Shown in pieces: positions 1 through 6,750 of a stretch of 64,000 bases of DNA (position 1 is its first letter; each line of letters opens with the position of its first letter). The notes under the pieces were generated by a model. The model was not told the DNA's origin and did not search any database. It saw only the letters and a program-made list of their open reading frames with translations. Source of the stretch: JAGXLC01 sp964585385 (GTDB taxonomy: Bacteria; Bacteroidota; Bacteroidia; Bacteroidales; UBA12077). The translations under genes and the position numbers were made by a program. The DNA lies in NCBI GenBank assembly GCA_964585385.1, contig CAZPDP010000016.1, positions 3,251-67,250 on the forward strand, read 5' to 3'.

Positions 1-1
1 G

Positions 2-79
2 AATTATGAAACAATTACTAAGATTGAAAATAATCATATATTTGAACTAATGAAAAGCTTGAAAAATGACAACAAATAA
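2..79 (+). CDS. C-terminal end of an unknown gene (partial)
   Basis: An open frame enters from the left window edge and stops with TAA at 77-79, leaving about 25 residues of a lysine- and asparagine-rich C-terminus. Its stop overlaps the start of the next small ORF (ATG at 66), which suggests translational coupling as in two-gene toxin-antitoxin cassettes. The fragment is too short to assign a family. It could also be a chance open frame. Confidence 0.35.
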   Translation, partial: NYETITKIENNHIFELMKSLKNDNK

Positions 80-224
80 TCTTGCAAAAAGGGAAAAGCT
101 GATAAAGGGATTGGAGCTATATTACCAACGGTTAATAAAGAATAAGATTGACCGAAATTTTGATATAGTAGTATCAGAAAACGGAAAGGTTGTCCACGTA
201 GACCCCAAGAAATTCCAGAAGTAG
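66..224 (+). CDS. small hypothetical protein, 52 aa
   Basis: ATG at 66 to TAG at 222-224 encodes a basic 52-residue protein with a Lys/Arg-rich N-terminal half and a C-terminal stretch ending near DPKKFQK. I do not recognise the family. It overlaps the end of the upstream partial frame by 14 nt and stops only a few bases before the first 147-bp repeat, the same placement as the last gene of the next cassettes. This suggests it is the second gene of a cassette that begins left of the window. A role as antitoxin or toxin partner is a guess from position only. Confidence 0.4.
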   Translation: MTTNNLAKREKLIKGLELYYQRLIKNKIDRNFDIVVSENGKVVHVDPKKFQK

Positions 225-230
225 CACTAC

Positions 231-385
231 CTACAACAGGCTATATACAAAATGCGGGTATTCGGCTTGGAATCTAAGTTTTGGAGCTTTAGCCAGGTTT
301 TATATCGGGGGATCCGTCAGGAGCCGGACAAGTTGAGAACGCGTCTCTGTAAATCCCGCACTTTGCATATAGCTATACGTTGTAG
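231..385 (+). repeat. attC-like cassette repeat, copy A
   Basis: The core runs from AAC at 235-237 to GTT at 379-381, exactly 147 bp. The ends are imperfect inverted repeats: CTACAAC at 231-237 matches GTTGTAG at 379-385, and inside these an 18-19-bp arm (241-259) pairs with the arm at 354-373 with two mismatches. The inner ~100 bp is unique sequence. Copies B and C are the same length and orientation. The layout (inverted ends closing on AAC/GTT, lying between a stop codon and the next promoter) is that of integron attC sites, but the full RYYYAAC/GTTRRRY consensus is not met. A non-autonomous inverted-repeat element is the alternative. Confidence 0.7.
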
Positions 386-419
386 CCAATACTATGTAAA
401 GTGTCAATAATCGGATAAA

Positions 420-516
420 TTTGACAGGTTAAGTTTTAATAATGATTATTTTGACAAAAAAACAACTAATTGTCAAATTTTACTTAATTTTGACAAAAAC
501 AAATTGTAATGTCAAA
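420..516 (+). promoter_or_regulatory. duplicated 29-bp dyad operator and -7 box of the first fic gene
   Basis: Two 29-bp modules (449-477 and 488-516) each open with TTTTGACAAAAA and close with TGTCAAA in inverted orientation. A further TTTGACA lies at 420-426 and TGTCAA at 402-407. A Bacteroidota -7 box TAATTTTG (485-492) overlaps the left half-site of the second module, and the right half-site of that module contains the ATG at 509. A protein bound here would cover both promoter and start codon, so autoregulation of the Fic gene is likely. The binding protein is not known. Confidence 0.6.
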
Positions 517-1630
517 AGAAACGATTCCATACGATAGAACTAAACCATATAATAATCTTCCATTATTACCACCTGATGATAAGAATATAGTCACGATAGA
601 AGTCTTAAAAGCATTGAATAATGCGAATAAAGCTTTAGCAGAATTGAAAGGATTAGCGAGAAAACTACCGAATCAATCAATGCTGGTTAATACTATTGCC
701 TTGAGAGAAGCAAAAGCCAGTACCGAGATAGAGAATATTTTTACCACTGAAGATGAGTTGTATAAATCACTTACGGTTAACGATTCTTACCTGAATGGTA
801 ATGCAAAAGAGGTATTACGATATCGGGAAGCCTTATGGAGGGGATATACCGAAATAATAAATAATGGTAATTTTACTATTGATTCTTTAATAAAAATTTA
901 TCAGGAAATTCAAAATGTAAACGATGGAATACGCCCTCAGCAAACAGAGACAGTCATAAAGAAAAGAGGAAGCGGAATACTTAGCGGCGAAGTGATTTAT
1001 ACCCCGCCAAGAGGAAAAAAGATAATAAATGAAAAACTGAATAATCTTATAGAATATATCAATGATGATAACAAATACGATTACGACCCGCTAATTAAAT
1101 TAGCCATTTCTCATTATCAATTTGAAGCAATCCACCCATTTCGTGATGGCAACGGCAGGGTAGGAAGAATTTTAAGTATTTTACTTATGGTTCAAAAAAA
1201 GTTGCTGGATACACCAATCTTATACCTAAGTGCCTATATTATCAAGAGAAAAGATGATTATTATAGACTTCTTAATGAAGTAACAAGTCGCAGGCAATGG
1301 AAGAATTGGATAATTTATATACTAAATGCAGTAGAAGAGACATCAATATATACGATAAATAAGATAGAGGAAATTGATAGATTATTTGACAGAACCTTAA
1401 AATTGGTCGAAGATAAGTTACCACATATTAGAAAAGAAGTTGTAGAGAAATTATTTGAACAGCCTTACACGAGTCCTAAAAGATTATTAGATAAAAACTT
1501 AAAAAGTTTAAATACAGCTAAGAAATATTTAGGACAGATGGAGGAATTGGGAATTTTAGTTCCAGAAAAAATTGGAAAAGAAATTGTTTATTTAAATATT
1601 GACTTATATAACTTATTATCAGAAACATAG
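509..1630 (+). CDS. Fic family protein with N-terminal inhibitory helix and C-terminal winged helix
   Basis: Fic proteins transfer AMP (or a related nucleotide moiety) from a nucleotide to a hydroxyl side chain of a target protein. The catalytic motif HPFxDGNGRxxR begins at His209. The class II inhibitory motif SxxxE(N) is at Ser71-Glu75-Asn76, where the Glu blocks productive ATP binding. The last ~70 residues look like a winged-helix DNA-binding domain, as in many Fic proteins of about 370 aa. Start ATG 509 lies directly behind a -7 box and inside an operator half-site. The gene sits alone between repeats A and B, i.e. as one cassette. Self-regulation through the C-terminal domain is inferred; the target is unknown. 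Confidence 0.9.
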   Translation: MSKETIPYDRTKPYNNLPLLPPDDKNIVTIEVLKALNNANKALAELKGLARKLPNQSMLVNTIALREAKASTEIENIFTTEDELYKSLTVNDSYLNGNAKEVLRYREALWRGYTEIINNGNFTIDSLIKIYQEIQNVNDGIRPQQTETVIKKRGSGILSGEVIYTPPRGKKIINEKLNNLIEYINDDNKYDYDPLIKLAISHYQFEAIHPFRDGNGRVGRILSILLMVQKKLLDTPILYLSAYIIKRKDDYYRLLNEVTSRRQWKNWIIYILNAVEETSIYTINKIEEIDRLFDRTLKLVEDKLPHIRKEVVEKLFEQPYTSPKRLLDKNLKSLNTAKKYLGQMEELGILVPEKIGKEIVYLNIDLYNLLSET

Positions 1631-1645
1631 AGGGAATCGTACTGG

Positions 1646-1796
1646 CTACAACATGCTATATACAAAATGCGGGTATTCGGCTTGGAATCTAAGTTTTGGA
1701 GCTTTAGCCAGGTTTTATATCGGGGGATCCGTCAGGAGCCGGACAAGTTGAGAACGCGTCTCTGTAAATCCCGCACTTTGCATATAGCTGTACGTT
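1646..1796 (+). repeat. attC-like cassette repeat, copy B
   Basis: This is the second copy of the 147-bp element (AAC 1650-1652 to GTT 1794-1796). It is almost identical to copy A throughout, including the unique interior, and differs at only a couple of bases. It begins 16-20 bp after the stop of the first fic gene and ends just before the promoter region of the second. The distance from the A right end to the B right end is 1,415 bp, a typical gene-cassette size. After GTT the flanks of the three copies diverge at once, as expected if each right end is a recombination junction. Confidence 0.7.
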
Positions 1797-1808
1797 ACCT
1801 GCAAGCAT

Positions 1809-1826
1809 TGACCCGGTCTAAAAAAT
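1809..1826 (+). repeat. 18-bp IS-end-like motif, first copy
   Basis: The sequence begins TGACCCGGTCTAAAAAAT. A near-copy with two differences is at 3945-3962, in the same orientation. Starts of the form TGACCC(GTC)CTAAAAA are familiar as terminal sequences of IS3-type elements in Bacteroidota (from memory, not checked). No transposase is present, so at most these are remnants of ends or short insertion targets. Chance similarity between AT-rich sequences cannot be excluded. Confidence 0.3.
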
Positions 1827-1831
1827 TTCCG

Positions 1832-1930
1832 TGCAACGAATAAACTATCTATTCGTCGCAAAAAATGCAATAAGTAATTTTGAAATGCGACAAATAAACA
1901 GTATATTCGTCGCAAAACATGCAACGAATG
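1832..1930 (+). promoter_or_regulatory. duplicated 29-bp dyad operator and -7 box of the second fic gene
   Basis: Two 29-bp dyads lie at 1832-1860 and 1886-1914. Each joins a left arm TGC(A/G)AC(G/A)AATA to a right arm TATTCGTCGCA. A 39-bp direct repeat around them (1831-1869 and 1885-1923) is about 80 percent identical. A further half-site TGCAACGAATG (1920-1930) includes the probable start codon. A -7 box TAATTTTG lies between the dyads at 1875-1882. The sequence is unrelated to the operators of the first fic gene, but the dyad length, number and overlap with the start are the same, which points to autoregulation. Confidence 0.6.
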
Positions 1931-3028
1931 AAAATTTATATATATCAGCAGGACGATTGGCCGAGTTTTAAATGGAATAGTGATGAATTTGTAGGTTTAT
2001 TAAGTAAAGCCAGAAATTTACAGGGAAGATTATTTGGCAAAATGGAGTCATTAGGTTTCGACCTGAGAAATGAAGCATTTCTTGATACCTTAACACTTGA
2101 TGTTTTAAAGTCTTCTGAAATTGAAGGTGAGTTTTTAAATCCAGACCAGGTACGCTCATCTATTGCGAGAAAGTTAGGAATGGAAATTGCAGGTTCAGTT
2201 GAATCTGACCGGAATGTTGATGGCGTTGTGGAAATGATGCTTGATGCCACACAGAATTGTTTTAAACCTTTAACCAAAGAAAGGCTTTTTGATTGGCATG
2301 CTGCACTGTTCCCAACTGGCAGAAGTGGAATGTCTAAGATAACCGTAGCAGATTGGAGAAAGGATACAAGTGGACCAATGCAAGTTTTATCGGGAGCAAT
2401 GGGAAAAGAAAAAGTACATTTTCAAGCGCCAAAGTCATCGAGAGTTGATAATGAAATGAATATATTTTTAGAATGGTTCAACAATAACATTGAAACTGAT
2501 TTAGTACTCAAAGCAGCTATAGCACATTTATGGTTTGTCACAATTCATCCATTTGATGACGGAAATGGTCGAATCGCAAGGGCTCTGACAGACATGTTGT
2601 TAGCGCAATCAGATGAAAGCACCCAACGATTCTATAGTATGTCAGCTCAAATTAGACTTGAAAGGAAACAGTATTATGAAATACTTGAAAAAACACAAAA
2701 AGGTAATCTTGACATAACTGAATGGATAAAATGGTTTTTAAATTGTTTGATAAATTCACTTAAATCTACCGATATTGTCTTAAACCGGGTTCTATTCAAA
2801 GCCGAATTTTGGAAAAAACATTCAGAAACAGAAATTAACGAAAGACAAAAAAAATTATTAAACAAAATACTGGACGGATTCGAAGGTAAGTTAACATCCT
2901 CAAAATGGGCTAAAATAGCAAAATGTTCAAAGGATACAGCAATAAGAGACATTAACGATTTAATAAGCAAAAATATATTGAAAAAGGAAGAAGCCGGAGG
3001 AAGAAGTACAAGTTATGAGTTAAAATAA
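1928..3028 (+). CDS. Fic family protein with DUF4172-like N-terminus and C-terminal HTH
   Basis: This is a second Fic-type AMP-transferase, about 366 aa. It opens with the tryptophan-rich WPSFKW region typical of the DUF4172 N-terminal domain of Fic proteins. The inhibitory motif SxxxEG is at Ser62-Glu66-Gly67, and the catalytic HPFxDGNGRxxR starts at His207. The C-terminus carries a helix-turn-helix-like segment that could bind DNA. I chose ATG 1928 because family members begin with the MK-Y-x-QQ-DWP pattern; ATG 1919 in the same frame is possible. It is little related to the first fic gene, so the two are separate cassettes rather than a duplication. The target protein is unknown. Confidence 0.88.
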   Translation: MKIYIYQQDDWPSFKWNSDEFVGLLSKARNLQGRLFGKMESLGFDLRNEAFLDTLTLDVLKSSEIEGEFLNPDQVRSSIARKLGMEIAGSVESDRNVDGVVEMMLDATQNCFKPLTKERLFDWHAALFPTGRSGMSKITVADWRKDTSGPMQVLSGAMGKEKVHFQAPKSSRVDNEMNIFLEWFNNNIETDLVLKAAIAHLWFVTIHPFDDGNGRIARALTDMLLAQSDESTQRFYSMSAQIRLERKQYYEILEKTQKGNLDITEWIKWFLNCLINSLKSTDIVLNRVLFKAEFWKKHSETEINERQKKLLNKILDGFEGKLTSSKWAKIAKCSKDTAIRDINDLISKNILKKEEAGGRSTSYELK

Positions 3029-3040
3029 ATGCCAGCAGGC

Positions 3041-3187
3041 AACAGGCTATATACAAAATGCGGGTGTTCAGCCTGGCATCAAAGTTTTGGAGCTTTAACC
3101 AAGTTTTGTATCGGGGGATCCGTCAGGAGCCGGACAAGTTGAGAACGCGTCTCTGTAAATCCCGCACTTTTCATATAGCTTTCCGTT
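3041..3187 (+). repeat. attC-like cassette repeat, copy C
   Basis: This is the third copy, again exactly 147 bp from AAC (3041-3043) to GTT (3185-3187). It carries more substitutions than A and B in the left interior but is identical over the central GGGGGATCCGTCAGGAGCC region. It follows the stop of the second fic gene by 12 bp and precedes the yefM promoter. No matching fourth copy follows yoeB, so the last cassette has lost its repeat or the array ends here. Confidence 0.68.
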
Positions 3188-3261
3188 TGTGTGCTTTTTG
3201 GAAAAAGAAAAGCAGCAACAAAAATTGGATTTACAGATATAATATTTTGATATTTTTGCGT

Positions 3262-3285
3262 TATATTTGTACATATTATTGTACA
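3262..3285 (+). promoter_or_regulatory. yefM-yoeB promoter with paired TGTACA operators
   Basis: TATATTTG at 3262-3269 fits the Bacteroidota -7 box TAnnTTTG. Overlapping its end are two TGTACA palindromes (3268-3273 and 3280-3285) with centres 12 bp apart. As I recall, paired TGTACA motifs at this spacing are the described operator of the E. coli YefM-YoeB complex, so the site probably mediates the same negative autoregulation. I see no convincing -33 element. Confidence 0.65.
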
Positions 3286-3300
3286 TAAAATTGTAACGAT

Positions 3301-3552
3301 ATGTTAACAACAACGATTTCAGATTTTAGGAAAAATATTAAAAAGTATCTGGATAATGTCACCCAGAACTTTGAGACTTTGATAATCAATCGTGGAAAAG
3401 ATAATGGAGTGGTGATAATGTCATTAGATGAATATAACTCATTACATGCAACACAACACGAGTTATCTTCTAAGGCTAACGAGAAACGTCTTGACTCTGC
3501 GATTGAGAAATTAAATGAAGGCTCATCATTTGAAAAAGACTTGCTTGACTAA
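3301..3552 (+). CDS. yefM: YefM/Phd-type antitoxin
   Basis: This 83-residue protein has the Phd/YefM fold signature: an N-terminal DNA-binding dimerisation region with the S-D-F-R-x-N-I-x-x-Y pattern and the V-I-M-S-L-D-E-Y segment, followed by a polar tail that should wrap the toxin. It neutralises the YoeB-like toxin downstream and, with it, represses the promoter. Its TAA overlaps the toxin ATG by one base (TAATG), giving tight coupling. It lies directly behind repeat C as part of the third cassette. Confidence 0.92.
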   Translation: MLTTTISDFRKNIKKYLDNVTQNFETLIINRGKDNGVVIMSLDEYNSLHATQHELSSKANEKRLDSAIEKLNEGSSFEKDLLD

Positions 3553-3809
3553 TGAAATTTATATTTGTAGATGAGTCTTGGGAAGACTATTTGTATTGGC
3601 AAAATACCGATAAAAAGATACTCAAAAGGATAAACAAACTACTTAAGGATATTTCCCGCAACCCTTACTCCGGACTTGGAAAACCCGAACCTTTAAAATA
3701 CAAATACAAGGGATTTTGGTCACGCCGAATAACTGATGAACACCGATTGATTTATAAATATCGGGAAGGTGAAATACTGATTGCTAAATGTAGATTTCAT
3801 TATGATTAG
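3552..3809 (+). CDS. yoeB: YoeB/Txe family mRNA-cleaving toxin
   Basis: This 85-residue RelE-superfamily toxin acts at the ribosomal A site, cleaving mRNA. It is very close to E. coli YoeB along its whole length. The blocks ESWEDYLYWQ, GKPEPLK, GFWSRRITDEHRL and the C-terminal CRFHYD carry the equivalents of catalytic Glu46, Arg65, His83 and Tyr84. Overlap with the antitoxin stop confirms the start. The toxin appears intact, with no frameshift or missing residue. No cassette repeat follows it. Confidence 0.95.
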   Translation: MKFIFVDESWEDYLYWQNTDKKILKRINKLLKDISRNPYSGLGKPEPLKYKYKGFWSRRITDEHRLIYKYREGEILIAKCRFHYD

Positions 3810-3944
3810 TCTGATGATTACAATGATTTCGCTTTAAAAACTTTTGATTTCAGGATAACAACTTGTTGATTGGTTTGCTTGGCATTGATTGATTTTGCGA
3901 TAAGAATAACAAGCCGAATCCCGAATAATGAATTGATAAGACAG

Positions 3945-3962
3945 TGACCCGTCCTAAAAAAT
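3945..3962 (+). repeat. 18-bp IS-end-like motif, second copy
   Basis: The sequence begins TGACCCGTCCTAAAAAAT and matches 1809-1826 with two differences in the same orientation. It lies in the 250-bp gap between yoeB and the next chromosomal gene, where a fourth cassette repeat would be expected. This gap (3810-4059) holds no other feature I can support. If the motif is an IS end, a lost insertion could explain the missing repeat. Confidence 0.3.
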
Positions 3963-4059
3963 GTCTGCAAAATTTATATAAATAGGTTGAAAAATAAACA
4001 CATGGGTATAACAATTTTATTGGAAAAATTTTGTTAACCATTTAAAATGAATGGTCTGA

Positions 4060-4701
4060 ATGATAAGGAAAAGGTTTAGCGCCATATTGATTAGCCTGTT
4101 TATTATTTGTTGTTCTTTTACCCGGGTATACGGAAACTATATTGAAAACGATTCTGTTCAAAGGATTTATGTAGTTAAACACGGATGGCATACAGGTATT
4201 ATTATAAAGCGTTCTGCAGTTGATTCCTTGCTTCCAGCTCTTACTCAAATGTTTCCGGAGGCCCATTATTTGGATATAAGCTGGGGTGATAAGAAATATT
4301 TTATGGCACCGGACGATAATATCTGGCTGGGGATTCGGGCTGCTTTGTTTCCTACTAAGAGCGTAATACGGGTCTTGCCATTTTCTGAACATTTGAAAAA
4401 TCATTTTTCACAAGATCATATTCAGGCTATTCAACTTACAAATAAGCAACTTGAATCTATGACACAGTTTTTTAAAAATGAACTTGTAGTTACCAGAGAG
4501 GGAAAACTGGTTCAGGCAAGCCAAAGCCGTCATTTTTTTATGAGCTCAAGAAAATACTGGGGTTTGCGCACATGCAATACATGGATAGCCAAAGCCCTAA
4601 AAAGAGCAGGTTTTCCCATAAAACCAATTTTTTCGTTAACGTCCGGATATGTCATCAAGCGAGTTAATGAAGGAAAAATGCAAAATCTGGAGAAAAATTA
4701 A
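4060..4701 (+). CDS. DUF2459 (TIGR02117-like) secreted protein
   Basis: This 213-residue protein starts with a signal peptide of about 25 residues. Conserved blocks HGWHTGI (about residue 46), SWGDKKYF and, later, RTCNTWIAKAL are the marks of the DUF2459 family, whose biochemical role is not established. A conserved Cys-Asn-Thr-Trp block and His near the N-terminus resemble a papain/NlpC-like active-site arrangement, but that is only a suggestion. It is the first non-cassette gene, transcribed alone and closed by a hairpin terminator. Confidence 0.75.
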   Translation: MIRKRFSAILISLFIICCSFTRVYGNYIENDSVQRIYVVKHGWHTGIIIKRSAVDSLLPALTQMFPEAHYLDISWGDKKYFMAPDDNIWLGIRAALFPTKSVIRVLPFSEHLKNHFSQDHIQAIQLTNKQLESMTQFFKNELVVTREGKLVQASQSRHFFMSSRKYWGLRTCNTWIAKALKRAGFPIKPIFSLTSGYVIKRVNEGKMQNLEKN

Positions 4702-4733
4702 AAAACCCCAGTACCTTTACTGAGGTTTTTTTT
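4702..4733 (+). terminator. rho-independent terminator of the DUF2459 gene
   Basis: The stem CCCCAGTA / TACTGAGG has one mismatch and a 4-nt loop, and is followed by eight T. On the other strand the A-run before the stem could serve the convergent gene that ends at 4741. Confidence 0.75.
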
Positions 4734-4740
4734 ATGAGCT

Positions 4741-6213
4741 TTATTGCCTTTTCAGCACAACTTTCACTTTGATATTTTCCCCTTCAGGCAATGAAATAAA
4801 TCCGGCGGAATTGTCATAGTTTCCCCAGGAACTGCCATTAATTTCAACTGATTCGACTTTCACTGTATTGTCTTCAATCGGGTTAGGGCGAAGTTTTTGA
4901 CCTTCTTCGGCTGATTTAATATTAAAATGTAATGTCACGGGGATGTTTTCTATCCAGAAATTTGTATAAAGGAAATTCAGAAAACCATGCTCAGCGCTGT
5001 GGTATGAAGTCTTTGTCCTTACCGCTTTTTGACCTTTGTGAATTTTCCCGTCATTGTATACCGACAGAACAGTTCCTCCGTATTCGTTGTCAATGAATTG
5101 TTTGTTCCAGTAATTGGCGCCTTTAGTGAATAATTGCAGTGGTTTTTCTTTTCCTGAAATATGGTAATAACAGAGGGACATCATATTGCCGTAGGCTTGT
5201 ACCCACCAGGGTGTTGAATTGGTATGCAAAGAGGGCACTTCGAGTCCAATCTTATGATACCAGGCCATATTTTTTTCTTCATAACCATATTTATATAACT
5301 TTTTCCACATTTCATCAGTGATGTTAAGGTATTTTTCTTTTCCTGTTATTTCATATAATCTTAAAAGTATCCAGAGGGCTTCTATGTTATGACCGATATT
5401 GATTTCGGTATCGTTTTCTCTTTTCTCTTTAATGTAGTTCCATGATTTATCATATTTCTCCTGGAAGTATTGATATTCATTTTTATTCATTTTCGTTAAC
5501 ATCAAATCCATAAGTTCCTCGGCTTTGTTTAAATATTTATTGTCACCAGATGCCTGGTACATGTACAATAAATAACCTGAAATTGGTGCTATCTGGGCCG
5601 TTAGCTCTTTATTGGAGTTTTCGACTGTAAGATCTCTGTTGAGTCGTTTGTAGTACCCTCCGTATTCCTTATCCCAGGCATGCTTTTCTATTAATTTATG
5701 GGTTTTTTCGATGTATTTGAGGGCGGTTGAATCCTGGGTGGCGAAGAAATACATAGAAAGGCCGGTTGCAGCGTAGATTTGATAAAACAGGTCCTTTGAA
5801 TCATCTAATAATTCTCCATTTTCGGCAAGCGCATCGTACCAGCCACCGTATTCTTTATCCCAGGCGTTTTTTATAAGGTAATTTTTTATATGTTCTGCTT
5901 TCTTCAGATATTTTTCTTCTCCAGTCATTATATAGCCTGATGAATAGCTGAATATATGTCTGGCCGTCATTCCCGGATATTTGACGTTGCCTCCGTAAGG
6001 ATCCCATTCCCGGTTCAGGAACGTATAAAAAATACCATCTCCTGGTGCTTCAGCTTTTTCAATCCATGCATCCAAAATTTGTTCGACAGTCTGTTTTTTC
6101 CAGAAATCCCCGGATGTTACTTCTTCTTTCTCAATATCCGGTTTGCAGCTGATTGCAAACAGAATAATAAACAGCATCATAAGATTAATTTGAAAAATCT
6201 TTTTCTTTCTCAT
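4741..6213 (-). CDS. AGE-superfamily (alpha/alpha)6-barrel lipoprotein
   Basis: This is a protein of about 490 residues with an N-terminal lipobox (FAISC), so probably a membrane-anchored lipoprotein. The body consists of repeated helical hairpins with the motif DKEYGGWYDAL / DKEYGGYYKRL, characteristic of N-acylglucosamine 2-epimerase and cellobiose 2-epimerase-like folds. The C-terminal ~90 residues form a small beta-type extension. It probably acts on glycans, either as isomerase or hydrolase; the substrate cannot be read from the sequence. I chose ATG 6213 because AGGAGG lies 4 nt upstream and the signal peptide starts there, though the frame is open to 6249. Transcribed alone. Confidence 0.72.
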   Translation of the reverse strand: MRKKKIFQINLMMLFIILFAISCKPDIEKEEVTSGDFWKKQTVEQILDAWIEKAEAPGDGIFYTFLNREWDPYGGNVKYPGMTARHIFSYSSGYIMTGEEKYLKKAEHIKNYLIKNAWDKEYGGWYDALAENGELLDDSKDLFYQIYAATGLSMYFFATQDSTALKYIEKTHKLIEKHAWDKEYGGYYKRLNRDLTVENSNKELTAQIAPISGYLLYMYQASGDNKYLNKAEELMDLMLTKMNKNEYQYFQEKYDKSWNYIKEKRENDTEINIGHNIEALWILLRLYEITGKEKYLNITDEMWKKLYKYGYEEKNMAWYHKIGLEVPSLHTNSTPWWVQAYGNMMSLCYYHISGKEKPLQLFTKGANYWNKQFIDNEYGGTVLSVYNDGKIHKGQKAVRTKTSYHSAEHGFLNFLYTNFWIENIPVTLHFNIKSAEEGQKLRPNPIEDNTVKVESVEINGSSWGNYDNSAGFISLPEGENIKVKVVLKRQ

Positions 6214-6464
6214 ATCACCTCCTGTTATTTTTTGTATTATTAGTTTCAAAGTTTTATAACTTTTTATGTCCTTTCATATTGGGGGTTTCACTCTTCTGTT
6301 CAGTTTTTAGCTTCTACCCGGTTCATTTTTTATGCTGTTTTATTTCAGCGTTTTACATAGTATGAAAAATTTTCAAGAAATTCAAATAAAATGACTGATA
6401 AGGTAAATTATTTTTTCTCTGGTTAGTATGTGTATACCGAATAAATATCTTTAGCCCAAATTGC

Positions 6465-6532
6465 CCCGTACACGAAGTGTCGGGGACAAAGAAATTGTAA
6501 GGTTCCCACCTTCCCGACACTCCGTGTACGGG
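6465..6532. repeat. 20-bp inverted repeat in a REP-like intergenic element
   Basis: Arms at 6465-6484 and 6513-6532 pair over 20 bp with a single mismatch, around a 28-nt loop. The following CGGGACAGGCTATC (6529-6542) recurs at 35469-35482. Both sites also share an entry TTAGCCC(G/A)AAT (from about 6451 and 35322). No T-run follows, so this is more like a dispersed repeat than a terminator. The rest of the 537-bp gap (6214-6750) shows nothing else I can support. Confidence 0.55.
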
Positions 6533-6750
6533 ACAGGCTATCCATTCGTTAAAAAACCGACAATTTCTAAGTCATCCGGCAGATGCCTGATAAGTAAAGC
6601 GCTTTTTCACTATCCAGATAAAAATCGGGACAACCGCTCAACTTAGGTTTAGAAAAGATTAAAGCACTATTAAGAGATATATTAAAATCAATAAGCCGCC
6701 TTTTACAATTTTAAAAGCAGCTTATTAATCCTATATCTTAAACGGGTGGT

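Noticed and set aside
231..3187. Could the three repeats be a CRISPR array?
   Set aside because: Units are 147 bp and spaced by about 1.4 kb with genes between them, and there are no short regular spacers or cas genes.
3058..3313. Open frames across repeat C on both strands
   Set aside because: They run through the repeat and the yefM promoter, and similar frames are broken in the other repeat copies, so they are not genes.
6461..6646. 61-codon open frame in the 6.5 kb intergenic element
   Set aside because: It is formed by the inverted repeat, with no family resemblance and no start context.
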